A DNA stretch of 64,000 nt, from NCBI GenBank assembly GCA_032017425.1, contig DALZPW010000006.1. One strand, written 5' to 3'. This DNA is from Faucicola tetraodonis. GTDB taxonomy: Bacteria; Pseudomonadota; Gammaproteobacteria; Pseudomonadales; Moraxellaceae. Below, one piece after another: positions 33,524 to 42,235 of this stretch. The position numbers and the translations under genes are program-made. Position 1 is the stretch's first letter. Each line of letters starts with the position of its first letter. The notes under the pieces were generated by a model that saw only the letters and a list, made by a program, of their open reading frames with translations, did no database searches and was not told the DNA's origin.

Positions 33524-34516
33524 TTAGCGCGTTGGGACAAACGAGGCAAATGCCGATTTGAACGCTTCAAACGCTTGGATATCTGCGTCTGTATCGATTT
33601 TTGGCAACACGATATTTAAACTTAAATATAAATCACCGGCTTCTTTGGCTGGGATACCTTTGCCTTTAAGGCGAAGATTGGTACCAGTACGGCTATTTTT
33701 TGGTACATTGACATTGACCTTGCCAGCAGGCGTGTTGACCGTGATTTGACCGCCCATAGCTGCTTCCCAAGGCGCCACGTCTACCGTTTGGAAAACGTCT
33801 TTGCCTTCTACACGGATATTGTCTGGGTGATTAAATTTAATTTTTAGGTACAAATCGCCATTATCACCGCCATACGGGCTTGGATTGCCTTGTTTTGCCA
33901 AGCGAATTTGTTGCCCTTCGGCAATACCTTTGGGGATTTTGACTTCAATAGTCTTGGTTTGATAATCCAGCCCTGTCGCGGTTTGCACGGGTAAATTTAG
34001 GCTGATTTTACGGGTATCGCCTTCATAAGTGGCTTTTAAATCAATTGATAACTCGGCGTGCTGATCGTCGCCTTTGGTCGAGCGTTGCGACTGTCTACCA
34101 CCAAATCCGTCTGCAAACCCGCCTGCACTGCCCCCAAATGTTGAGAAAATATCATCAAATCTAAAGCTACCCGCGCCTTGTGACTGACGACCGCCCGCCC
34201 CACCGCCAAACTGACGGAGGATTTCATCCAAATCCGCTTGGCTCATATTGGCATTAAAGCCCTGACCGCCCCCCATACCGCCAAAGCCTTGACCCATATA
34301 AGGATTGTCGAGCATCAGATCGTATTGGGCGCGTTTTTCAGCGTCCTTGAGCGTTTCATAGGCGTTATTGATTTCACCCATTTTGGCGTCGGCATCGGGT
34401 GAGTCGTTGATATCAGGGTGATATTGTCGTACCAGTTTGCGATAGGCTTTTTTAATATCTGCTTCACTGGCTTTTTTATCGACGCCTAAAATGTCATAAT
34501 AGTTTTTTTCTGCCAT
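33524..34516 (-). CDS. cbpA: Curved-DNA-binding DnaJ homolog CbpA
   Basis: 330 residues from the ATG at 34516, chosen for an AAGGA site 9 bases upstream; the open frame to 34603 would add a non-conserved stretch. A type II J-protein co-chaperone for DnaK: J-domain NYYDILGVDKKASEADIKKAY with the HPD motif in RQYHPDINDS, a Gly/Phe-rich linker (residues 74-150, many GG and GGR), and the two beta-barrel C-terminal domains (EVKIPKGIAEGQQIRLAKQG, DVAPWEAAMGGQI, LRLKGKGIP). It has no zinc-finger region, which separates it from DnaJ. The partner cbpM follows downstream. Confidence 0.92.
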   Translation of the reverse strand: MAEKNYYDILGVDKKASEADIKKAYRKLVRQYHPDINDSPDADAKMGEINNAYETLKDAEKRAQYDLMLDNPYMGQGFGGMGGGQGFNANMSQADLDEILRQFGGGAGGRQSQGAGSFRFDDIFSTFGGSAGGFADGFGGRQSQRSTKGDDQHAELSIDLKATYEGDTRKISLNLPVQTATGLDYQTKTIEVKIPKGIAEGQQIRLAKQGNPSPYGGDNGDLYLKIKFNHPDNIRVEGKDVFQTVDVAPWEAAMGGQITVNTPAGKVNVNVPKNSRTGTNLRLKGKGIPAKEAGDLYLSLNIVLPKIDTDADIQAFEAFKSAFASFVPTR

Positions 34517-34691
34517 TATTGTTGTCCTTAAAATTTTGCAAATAGTGCTATTTGCGCAGCAATGTGATGATATTAATATAATGGCTATTTTGGCATTTTT
34601 CAAAACTTCTTTGGTAATTGACGATGATGAGCGCCAAGTGATATCAGCGCTTAATCGAAGTTTTGGGCTTTTTTTGACAACAGGATAACAG

Positions 34692-35327
34692 ATGACAAAG
34701 GTTGCATTGTTAGATTATGGCATGGGTAATTTACATTCGGCGGGTAAAGCCTTGACGGCAGTGGGCGCTGATGTGTCTATCACGCGTGACCCTGCGGTGA
34801 TTGCGGCAGCGGACAAAATCGTCTTCCCTGGCGTAGGGGCAATGCGCGACTGTATGGCAGAGATGCAGGCAGCAGGAATCGCTGATGCTGTCAAAACGGC
34901 TGTATTTAATAAGCCTGTAATGGCGATTTGTGTCGGAATGCAGGCGTTGTTTGAGCGCTCAGAAGAAAATGACGGGGTAGACTGTCTAGGGGTACTGGGT
35001 GGTGACGTCAAACGCTTTGATGATCATTGGCTAGATGACAAAAACGAACGCATTAAAGTGCCGCATATGGGCTGGAATACTGTTACCCATATGGATTTGG
35101 CGCATCCGCTATGGCAAGGGATTGAAGATAATACCCATTTTTATTTTGTGCATAGTTTTTATTGTGTGCCGTCTGATACTTCGATTGTGGCGGCAACCTG
35201 TGATTATGGCGTCGAGTTTTGTGCCAGTGTGATTAAAGATAATTTGTTTGCGACCCAGTTTCACCCCGAAAAAAGCCATACTGCAGGATTGCAGCTATTG
35301 AAGAATTTTGTGGAGTGGAGAATCTAG
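34692..35327 (+). CDS. hisH: Imidazole glycerol phosphate synthase, glutamine amidotransferase subunit HisH
   Basis: 211 residues. It hydrolyses glutamine to feed ammonia to HisF in histidine biosynthesis. Class I GATase features: VALLDYGMGNLHSAGKAL at the start, KIVFPGVGAMRDCM, the nucleophile motif PVMAICVGMQALFERSEEN (Cys near residue 78) and the His-Glu pair in ATQFHPEKSHTAGL. Length is standard (about 205). AGGAT lies 6 bases before the ATG. Its TAG overlaps by 4 bases the TAG-end of the convergent RloB-like gene. No other his gene lies next to it in the window, an unusual isolation. Confidence 0.95.
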   Translation: MTKVALLDYGMGNLHSAGKALTAVGADVSITRDPAVIAAADKIVFPGVGAMRDCMAEMQAAGIADAVKTAVFNKPVMAICVGMQALFERSEENDGVDCLGVLGGDVKRFDDHWLDDKNERIKVPHMGWNTVTHMDLAHPLWQGIEDNTHFYFVHSFYCVPSDTSIVAATCDYGVEFCASVIKDNLFATQFHPEKSHTAGLQLLKNFVEWRI

Positions 35328-35836
35328 TAGCTTTTTTTCAAGATTTCTCGCAACGTGACAATGGTCATTTTGGTTGTCTTATCCAAAACAGGTTTATCAA
35401 ATAACGGTGAATAGCTACTGGCTTCAGTTGGACTGCCTGATAGTTGCGGATGTAATTTATTTTTGCAAGCTTGGGATGTCGGTAGTGCTGCCTGTTTTAA
35501 CACCTCTAACAACATTCCTTCAAGGCACAATGGCTCAGATTGCAGTAGGATAAAATTTTTCTCTTTAGCGGTTTTGGTGTCTTTTGCTTCAATCGCTACA
35601 TCTGAATCCATCAAAATATAGATATAATCAAACGCTCGGTGTTGGGTCTGTTTGACTGTATATTTGATGACGTCATGCGGTGAGCCACCTCCTGCAAAGT
35701 CTAGCGTAACTTTTTTACCTGACAACCGATTATCATAAATCGACTTCATGTGTTGCAAGAATGCTTGCTCATGCTCGCCTTCACCCACGATAATTAAGGT
35801 GGTTTGTTGTTGATTGCGTATTTTTTTCTTCGCCAT
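35324..35836 (-). CDS. RloB/TOPRIM-like putative nuclease, defence candidate
   Basis: 170 residues. N-terminal TLIIVGEGEHEQAFLQHM places a Glu-rich motif (GEGExE) as in TOPRIM/RloB proteins; the acidic DSD in DYIYILMDSDVAI follows a strand about 60 residues later, and SEPLCLEGMLLEVL is in the place of the RloB SNPCFExWLL motif. A nuclease or nucleotide-binding role is inferred, not shown. It begins 9 bases after the ATPase gene stop, with AGGGAT as ribosome site, so the two are one operon (ATPase first). It is shorter than many RloB proteins (about 200-230). Its 3' end overlaps hisH by 4 bases on the opposite strand. DUF4276- or DUF4435-type TOPRIM proteins are alternatives. Confidence 0.65.
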   Translation of the reverse strand: MAKKKIRNQQQTTLIIVGEGEHEQAFLQHMKSIYDNRLSGKKVTLDFAGGGSPHDVIKYTVKQTQHRAFDYIYILMDSDVAIEAKDTKTAKEKNFILLQSEPLCLEGMLLEVLKQAALPTSQACKNKLHPQLSGSPTEASSYSPLFDKPVLDKTTKMTIVTLREILKKSY

Positions 35837-35845
35837 GCCTATCCC

Positions 35846-37057
35846 TTACAAATTCGGTACGGCAGAAAAAGCCCCTGCCATGTATTTGGCATAAAGGTTA
35901 TCGTCATTGCGTATACCTTCCACTTCATCTAATCGCCATGCTTCTGATTTTTGGTCGATTTTTTCTACCAAATAAATTTGATGCTTGTTGAGAATATTAA
36001 ATACTTCAGGCGTATGGCAAGTAAAGATAAGTTGGGCATTGTGGGGATTGGTGTGTTCGGAACGGAATAAATTAAAAATCTCTGGAAGTAAATGCGGATG
36101 TAAGTCGTTGTCGAGTTCGTCAATAATAGCAATACCGCCATTTTGTAAGACAGGTAAGATTAAACTTAGTAAGTTAAAAGCTGACTGTGTACCATTAGAC
36201 TCTTGGAAAAAATTAAGTTCAAAAGTTTTCCCGTCTATAGTTCTATGTATACCAAAAGGCAATAATATTTCTTGTGTTTCTGACGAGTCTTTTGCCAAAG
36301 CAGTGATTTCCTTGATAACTATTTCCTGTATCCCTGTATCAAATTTGCATAGCAAATCCTCTGCTGTTTTCTTAAGCTTTTCATTCTCGTTAAACAATTT
36401 AGTAGCTTTAACAATAGAATTCGCATTTTGACTTAGTCTACCGCCAGCGACAACATTTGACTCATTATTCATTAAGGAATTAATAATTTTCTTAGCAATT
36501 TCATTTTCAAAAATTTCTGCGTAACTAATTAATGAAACATTTTTTTGAGCATCATTTGCTAAAGAGGGTCTAATGAAACCATTATGCCTGTAATCTAGAA
36601 CACCGTTAACGTATGAACGTTTGAAAATGTAACTGAATTGACTACTAGATTTTTTGTAAAGATTTTCTTTTACAATTTGTTCCCTATTAATAACTAGTTC
36701 ATACCTGTATTCTTCAAAATTATTTTCTAAGTTTTTTAGCAAAAAACCCATATGAAATGTGGCATCTTCAGACTCACTTAATATATGGGTTTGTATAACT
36801 ATTTGTTTATCACTATCAAATGTTTTAGCAGAAGTACATATATACCAAGTCAAAAAAGACAATGGTTTAAGGAATTGAGTTTTCCCCGACCCATTGGCTC
36901 CAACTACCGCCATAATTTTATTTAAGCGAATGTTATCTTGGGTTGTTTTGACGGTAAAATCATAGGCAGAAGCTGTCGCCTGTTTGCCGAGTTCAAACGA
37001 CAAGTCTGTCTCATCAAGATACGAATAAAAATTATTAAATCGGATATATTTAATCAT
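35846..37057 (-). CDS. AAA/ABC-type ATPase (RloA-like), putative defence ATPase
   Basis: 403 residues. It has the features of AAA_15/AAA_21-type SMC-like ATPases of defence systems. Beginning IKYIRFNNFYSYLDETDLSF is the canonical first strand; Walker A is VVGANGSGKTQFLKPLSFL near residue 56; Walker B is IAIIDELDNDLHPHLLPEIF near residue 315 and the H-loop is FTCHTPEVFNIL. A coiled/alpha insertion (residues 90-260) separates them; the signature motif is degenerate (QESNGTQSAFNLL). The middle of the gene is visibly more AT-rich than the neighbours, a sign of transfer. With the downstream RloB-like gene it forms a two-gene cassette like RloAB or AbiL-type abortive-infection systems. Confidence 0.75.
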   Translation of the reverse strand: MIKYIRFNNFYSYLDETDLSFELGKQATASAYDFTVKTTQDNIRLNKIMAVVGANGSGKTQFLKPLSFLTWYICTSAKTFDSDKQIVIQTHILSESEDATFHMGFLLKNLENNFEEYRYELVINREQIVKENLYKKSSSQFSYIFKRSYVNGVLDYRHNGFIRPSLANDAQKNVSLISYAEIFENEIAKKIINSLMNNESNVVAGGRLSQNANSIVKATKLFNENEKLKKTAEDLLCKFDTGIQEIVIKEITALAKDSSETQEILLPFGIHRTIDGKTFELNFFQESNGTQSAFNLLSLILPVLQNGGIAIIDELDNDLHPHLLPEIFNLFRSEHTNPHNAQLIFTCHTPEVFNILNKHQIYLVEKIDQKSEAWRLDEVEGIRNDDNLYAKYMAGAFSAVPNL

Positions 37058-37124
37058 AAAATTCCAAATGTCACATAAATTTGTGATTTATTGATTAATA
37101 TAGCACAATTTTTTCCGTAGCAAT

Positions 37125-38444
37125 TTAAGAATTGTAAACCGCCCTCACCACTTCCCCAATCGTGGCAATGCCTTTTCTCAAGGTATCATCATCTTGGGCG
37201 ATGCTTAGGCGGATACACTCATGCGCGTGTTTAAAGTTTTCAGTATCCACGCCAACAAAGAAATGCTCGCTAGGGATAATCAATGTGCCTTTGGCTTTTA
37301 ATCGCTCATACAACTCAACCGTGGTTATCGGCAAATCTTTAAACCATACCCACAAGAAAATCGCACCTTCAGGCTTGTGGATTTTCATCGCATTGTTATA
37401 GGGGCTTGGCAAGTCGCCCAGTTCTTGTTTTAGCAGCTGCACCGCTAATTTGGCTTGTCCTTGATAAAAAGGACGAATATGATTGTCTGACAAATCTTTT
37501 AGCCGGTCGTCTTGTAGTAGTGGCGTAGCAATCGCCGCACCAAAACGGGTCGGTGCTAAATTAACAATCGCATTTAGGCTGCTAATCGCTTTGACCACCT
37601 GCGGATTGGCGACCACAATCCCTGTACGCACCCCAGGCAAACCGATTTTTGATAGGCTAAAGCACAAAATAATTTGCTCATTCCAATTGAGCGTAGCTTG
37701 GCTATAGATGATATTGGGGAACGGCATCCCATACGCATTATCGATAATCAGTGGGATATCAAAACGCTTAGCAATCGCTTCAAGGCGCGCCATTTCGTCA
37801 TCGGTCAGCACGTTGCCTGTTGGGTTGGTGGGGCGTGAGCAACAAATTGCCCCGATTTCGCCGTTGTGCAATTCAGCCAAATTTTCTAGGGTGTCAAAAT
37901 CGACTCGGTATTTAAAAAAGCCGTCTTCGCCTTGATGTTGCACAAATTCAATGCTGGGTGGCACTGCGATAAAATGCTGCCCATCCACATGGGCATCGGC
38001 ATAACCCACATATTCTGGAGCAAGGGGTAATAGAATTTTTTTATCAATGCTGCCTTGTGTAGTATCGTCAAACTGTCCACCAAACAAATTAAATAAATAA
38101 AAAAATGCGTTTTGTGAGCCATTGGTCAGGGCGATATTGTCTGTGGTAAGTCCCCAGTTATAATGGCGATTAAAAAAATCTACCAATGCTGCAATAAATT
38201 TGGCATCGCCCTGCGGCGTTGAGTAGTTTCCGATATTTTCGATGGCCATTGAGCCCATCTCACCTTCGGCTAGGGTTTTAAACACCGACCAATAGGTTTG
38301 GTTAACTGTATCAATACGTGCTGGATTGCCACCGCCGAGCATATTAATCGGTTGTTCGCTGTTAAGCGCGTTGCCCAAATCATCCATTAACTGCAAAATA
38401 CCGCTATTTTTGGTAAACTTTTCACCAAACTTTGAAAACTGCAT
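37125..38444 (-). CDS. avtA: Valine-pyruvate aminotransferase
   Basis: 439 residues. A class-I PLP enzyme (MocR-like fold without HTH) that transfers the amino group of valine (or alanine) to pyruvate or 2-ketoisovalerate. Identity rests on FSKFGEKFTKNSGILQLMDD at the N-terminus (AvtA-type), NIALTNGSQNAFFYLFNLF, CCSRPTNPTGNVLTDDEM, and the PLP-lysine in FSLSKIGLPGVRTGIVV, followed by FGAAIATPLL and the C-terminal CIRLSIAQDD. Length 439 agrees with AvtA (about 417-440). AAGGGG lies 7 bases before the ATG. It is on the same strand as the ATPase pair but 67 bases upstream of it, so it is probably not part of the cassette. Confidence 0.9.
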   Translation of the reverse strand: MQFSKFGEKFTKNSGILQLMDDLGNALNSEQPINMLGGGNPARIDTVNQTYWSVFKTLAEGEMGSMAIENIGNYSTPQGDAKFIAALVDFFNRHYNWGLTTDNIALTNGSQNAFFYLFNLFGGQFDDTTQGSIDKKILLPLAPEYVGYADAHVDGQHFIAVPPSIEFVQHQGEDGFFKYRVDFDTLENLAELHNGEIGAICCSRPTNPTGNVLTDDEMARLEAIAKRFDIPLIIDNAYGMPFPNIIYSQATLNWNEQIILCFSLSKIGLPGVRTGIVVANPQVVKAISSLNAIVNLAPTRFGAAIATPLLQDDRLKDLSDNHIRPFYQGQAKLAVQLLKQELGDLPSPYNNAMKIHKPEGAIFLWVWFKDLPITTVELYERLKAKGTLIIPSEHFFVGVDTENFKHAHECIRLSIAQDDDTLRKGIATIGEVVRAVYNS

Positions 38445-38548
38445 GATTGCCCCTTTAATTTTGCCAAGCTATCTGCGTATTATAACAGGATGCCAGTGCC
38501 GTTGCCCGTTTTGACTCAGCTGTACAGCCACCATCAGGATACCCCAGC

Positions 38549-39925
38549 ATGAAACCGCATTTACCCAAACTCAAAGGCTATAGCCACACTTGGCAAACCA
38601 CCTTGATGGTGATGTTGATGGTGCTGGTGAGCGTGGCATTGTCGCTATGGTTTTTTTGGCGCAGTCTGTATTTACCAGAGCTACAAAACCATGCGACTTA
38701 TCTTGCCAATCAGCTGTTGATGATTGATAAAGCGGATAAAGATTTTAAAAACAATCCCGAGCTTAAAAATTGGATTATTGACGCCTCACATATTAACGTG
38801 ATTACTGACCCACAACAGATACCCTCTTTTCAAGAAAAAACCTTGGTGGATTACTTTACCCAGCAGATGGCAACACAGATGGAAACCGTGATGCAGCGTC
38901 CTGTATCGGTCAATTTTAAATTCAAACCCGTACCGATTTTGTATATTCAAGACAGCGCGCATCCGGATGTTTGGCTGCAAGAGCCTGTCAAGTTTTATGC
39001 CAAATATAGCCCAACGTCGATTTATTTTTTCTTATTGGGGATTCCGCTTGCCACGTTGCTGACCATTTTGTTTTTGGTCAGACAATTAAATCGCCCGCTC
39101 AAACGCCTACAAAAAGTGGCGATTGATTACATCACCCTTGGGCACGCCAACAATTTGGCGACCAATGAAGGCTCAACAGAGATTCGTCAGGTGAATTTGG
39201 CATTTAACCGACTGTTTCATAACCTGACCCAAACCCAAAAAGAACGCAATATTATGCTCGCTGGTATTTCCCATGATTTGCGCACGCCACTGACGCGGAT
39301 GCGACTCACAGCCGAGATGCTACCCGATGAGTTTTTGCGGGAAGGGCTAGTGTATGACATTGAGGACATGGACGCGATTTTGGAGCAGTTTATTTCATTT
39401 ATGAAAGATGGTTCAGATGAAGCAGTGCGATTGACCAACCTGCGTCCCATCATTAACGAGATTGTGGTGCAGTTTGCCCCCACCCTATTTATTATCGATA
39501 TCCAAGATGAACTGCCCAGTGTGCCATTGCGACCTTTATCCATTAAGCGTCTCATCGTTAATTTGGTCAATAATGCTTGTCGCTATGGTCAGCCGCCCAT
39601 TCATATTGAAATTAGCATTGATGATGAGCTACAACCTCCTGAGCAAGTGGTCACCGATGAAACACTAACGCCAGAGATAACCTCTAGACAAAAATACTTA
39701 ACCATCAAAGTTAGCGATGAAGGGCAAGGCGTTGCCGAAGATCAGCTTGAGCGGATTATGCAGCCGTTTGAGCGGGGCGAAACGGCACGTACCACGCAAG
39801 GAAGTGGACTTGGGCTTGCGATTGTAAGCCGCATTACTCACCTGCACAATGGTAGCGTCATCGCTCGTAATCAGCCTAATGGCGGCGGCTTAGCAGTGGT
39901 GGTGAATATTCCGATTATAGAATAA
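38549..39925 (+). CDS. EnvZ-like sensor histidine kinase without adjacent regulator
   Basis: 458 residues. Two membrane helices (about 17-37 and 158-178) enclose a roughly 120-residue periplasmic sensor domain, followed by HAMP (QLNRPLKRLQKVAIDYI), HisKA with phosphoacceptor in LAGISHDLRTPLTRMRLTAEML and HATPase (VNLVNNACRYGQPP, DEGQGVAEDQLERIMQPFERGE, TQGSGLGLAIVSRI). The EnvZ family features are the short DHp start and SHDLRTPLTR. No response regulator gene is adjacent, unlike the usual ompR-envZ pair; the partner must lie elsewhere. Ribosome site AGGAT lies 8 bases before the ATG. avtA is divergent upstream. Confidence 0.85.
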   Translation: MKPHLPKLKGYSHTWQTTLMVMLMVLVSVALSLWFFWRSLYLPELQNHATYLANQLLMIDKADKDFKNNPELKNWIIDASHINVITDPQQIPSFQEKTLVDYFTQQMATQMETVMQRPVSVNFKFKPVPILYIQDSAHPDVWLQEPVKFYAKYSPTSIYFFLLGIPLATLLTILFLVRQLNRPLKRLQKVAIDYITLGHANNLATNEGSTEIRQVNLAFNRLFHNLTQTQKERNIMLAGISHDLRTPLTRMRLTAEMLPDEFLREGLVYDIEDMDAILEQFISFMKDGSDEAVRLTNLRPIINEIVVQFAPTLFIIDIQDELPSVPLRPLSIKRLIVNLVNNACRYGQPPIHIEISIDDELQPPEQVVTDETLTPEITSRQKYLTIKVSDEGQGVAEDQLERIMQPFERGETARTTQGSGLGLAIVSRITHLHNGSVIARNQPNGGGLAVVVNIPIIE

Positions 39926-40020
39926 AGATGACAGAAGACTAATTGGTTACTTAATAGATTAGGCTAACCATGATTCCTTAGTAACTTTGGTTTCGATAGC
40001 TTTGGTTTGGATAGCCATTT

Positions 40021-40200
40021 TTACTTTTTAGTACCAATCATAGGGGGCAATTCACTTGACACATTGGTGGCTGTGACAGGGTGAACCAAGGCTGCGCGCG
40101 CCTGTGACACGGACTGGCTTTCAGTAGGTTTGCGCAAAAAACTATAATAACCAAAAACAGCCATATTGAGTACCACCAAGGCTAAAAACAGGTAACGCAT
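40021..40200 (-). CDS. Short membrane-anchored protein, SPOR-type N-terminus without SPOR domain
   Basis: 59 residues from the ATG at 40200, preferred over the upstream ATG at 40230 because GAGGA sits 4-5 bases before it. It has one membrane helix (MRYLFLALVVLNMAVFGYYSF), then a Lys/Pro/Ser/Gln-rich soluble tail. The start MRYLFLALVVLN is reminiscent of the membrane anchor of SPOR-domain proteins of Acinetobacter relatives, but no SPOR domain follows here. It may be a truncated SPOR protein or an independent small membrane protein. No partner is evident. Confidence 0.55.
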   Translation of the reverse strand: MRYLFLALVVLNMAVFGYYSFLRKPTESQSVSQARAALVHPVTATNVSSELPPMIGTKK

Positions 40201-40327
40201 GCCATCCTCGCTTGTGATGATTTCGCTCATCGGTTAATTGATGTGCGCAAATTTTGCTAAACCATTGCATAACTCACTAAAATTTATCCCAGTCTGAGCA
40301 AATTTGCAAGCGTTACTGGTAACGAGC

Positions 40328-42022
40328 TTATGACCCTTGCTCATCCGTGTATTTTTTCTCGCTACTTTTTTGGGTAATTTCGTCCGCTTCAATACTTGAA
40401 GCTAGCTGGCTTTTCGGCCATTTCATGATAAATCGCGCCCCACCCAAGGTCGGGCTTTCATCCACTGACATACGACCATTAAACCAAAACGCGATTCGAG
40501 ACACAATTGATAAGCCAAGACCATAACCACCCGAGGCACGGGTACGACTATCATCCAGACGCGCAAATGGGATAAAGACTTTTTCACGGTCTTTTTCTGG
40601 AATACCCTGTCCATCATCTTCCACACTGATAAAGGCCTCATTTTTTTCTAAGCCTGCTGAGATGATAATGGTGCTTTCGGCATAACGGGTGGCATTACCT
40701 GCCAAGTTTTGCAACACGCGGTGTAAATAGCGTCTATCAGCTTGTGCAAACGCACCTTTTTGCACCTTACCTACTTTGACGGTGACAGGTTTACCAAGCG
40801 CATTGGTCTCACGAACAATCTGCGAAACGAGTTCTTGTAAATCGACATCTTCCCAGTCCATTTTGGGTGAGCCTTCTTCAAGCTTGGCATAGGTCAAAAT
40901 CTCATCAATCAAGCCATTAAGCGATTCGATATCTTGGTCGATATAATCACGCTGACTCATCCGATCGTCATAATCATCAGTATCAGCCAACATATCCACG
41001 GCAAAGCGAATACGTGCTACTGGGGTACGCAGCTCATGGGATACGGCACGGGTCAACTCGCGCTGTGATTCAATCAAACGGCGGATGTGCTCAGTCATAC
41101 TATTAAAGGTTGCCGCTAGATGAGCAATTTCATCTTCACCCACGACTTTTACTTTGGTATTGAGCTTACCTTCGCGCACTTTGGTGATACCGCTTTGAAT
41201 GAGCTGCAGTTTACGCTCTAATGGGAAAATCAGCGCATACACCCCTAAACTGATTAAGAACATACTAATGAGCGTGATACTAATAATCAGATTAAGCGGA
41301 AACCAGTTAAACAGTGGAATGGGTCCCAAATCCACCACAGTATCTTGGAGTTCAGTCGGTGCTAGTACCCGAATCGATGAATTCTCTACACTGGTATTGT
41401 CACGGAACATAATCACGATATCTTTGCGATACAGTCGCGCTTTTTGGTCGGTATCAAGTTGCAGTTTATTAACGGATTGCAAGGTGAGCTTAAAAGGGAA
41501 AAATTTTTGAATTTGTTGCAAGCGTTGCTGTTTTTCTGCCAAGGTGCGATAGTAAGACAAATCATCGAGCAGCAACACGCCTATCCCTTTAATTTGTTGC
41601 TCATTGAGTTTATTGACGCTGACATGCAAGACGTTGTTCTCACCCGATACTTTATGATAAATCTCTGCGGTATTGGTATCGCCATTAAAACGTACTACGG
41701 CTTGTTGTTTGTTGAGTCGATTAATTTCGCTGGTTTTAAAATCCGCTTTTGAGGTCGGTTCGATCTCAAACTTAGTATCAAATAAAGTACTGACATCGGA
41801 GAGCCAAAAATTACGCTCTTGCGCCGTTACTTGGCGCGACAATCCTGAGTCAATGAGATAAAATGCCGCTGATGCCATATCCTCGCGATAAGTCTGTACG
41901 CGTTCTGCGTTGATAGTGGTGATAAGCAATTGCGCAAACAACGCAACCAACAAACAGATAAGTAACAGACCTGCATAAATCCGCAGAAAGATAGATTGGT
42001 TTAAGGAGGATAATAGTGGCAT
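40328..42022 (-). CDS. bfmS: Sensor histidine kinase, BfmS-like
   Basis: 564 residues. Two membrane segments (near residues 10-30 and 240-265) surround a periplasmic sensor domain of about 200 residues. Then HAMP (IQSGITKVREGKLNTKVKVV), HisKA with His in ELTRAVSHELRTPVARIRFA, and HATPase (VLQNLAGNATRYAEST, DDGQGIPEKDREKVFIPFAR, SGGYGLGLSIVSR). It phosphorylates the BfmR-type regulator just upstream, a Moraxellaceae pair controlling envelope, biofilm and pili in Acinetobacter (known from literature of the family, not shown here). bfmR ends 213 bases upstream, and a terminator-like hairpin lies in between, so bfmS may be expressed at a lower level. Confidence 0.85.
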   Translation of the reverse strand: MPLLSSLNQSIFLRIYAGLLLICLLVALFAQLLITTINAERVQTYREDMASAAFYLIDSGLSRQVTAQERNFWLSDVSTLFDTKFEIEPTSKADFKTSEINRLNKQQAVVRFNGDTNTAEIYHKVSGENNVLHVSVNKLNEQQIKGIGVLLLDDLSYYRTLAEKQQRLQQIQKFFPFKLTLQSVNKLQLDTDQKARLYRKDIVIMFRDNTSVENSSIRVLAPTELQDTVVDLGPIPLFNWFPLNLIISITLISMFLISLGVYALIFPLERKLQLIQSGITKVREGKLNTKVKVVGEDEIAHLAATFNSMTEHIRRLIESQRELTRAVSHELRTPVARIRFAVDMLADTDDYDDRMSQRDYIDQDIESLNGLIDEILTYAKLEEGSPKMDWEDVDLQELVSQIVRETNALGKPVTVKVGKVQKGAFAQADRRYLHRVLQNLAGNATRYAESTIIISAGLEKNEAFISVEDDGQGIPEKDREKVFIPFARLDDSRTRASGGYGLGLSIVSRIAFWFNGRMSVDESPTLGGARFIMKWPKSQLASSIEADEITQKSSEKKYTDEQGS

Positions 42023-42180
42023 AAAAAATCTAGGGTTAAGGTCAAAAGATAATAGCCGTATTATTACCTAGCAAAATTAATATTACAATGTAAAATTCAT
42101 GAAGCGATTGTCTAGTAACGTAGCAAATTGTTGTGCTAAATCTACCATTACTAGGTAGCAAAGTTACCAGTGATAGCGAT

Positions 42181-42210
42181 AAAAAAAGCCAGCTTGATGC
42201 TGACTTTTTT
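42181..42210 (-). terminator. Terminator-like hairpin between bfmR and bfmS
   Basis: On the minus strand AGTCAGC pairs with GCTGGCT (one G-U wobble) around a short loop, followed by a T run. Intrinsic terminator or attenuator after bfmR. Confidence 0.6.
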
Positions 42211-42235
42211 CAATACTGTGTTTATCAATACTATG

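Noticed and set aside
35324..37057. Calling the ATPase pair a PARIS system
   Set aside because: The small partner is much shorter than AriB and its motifs look RloB-like rather than DUF4435, so the specific name is not supported.
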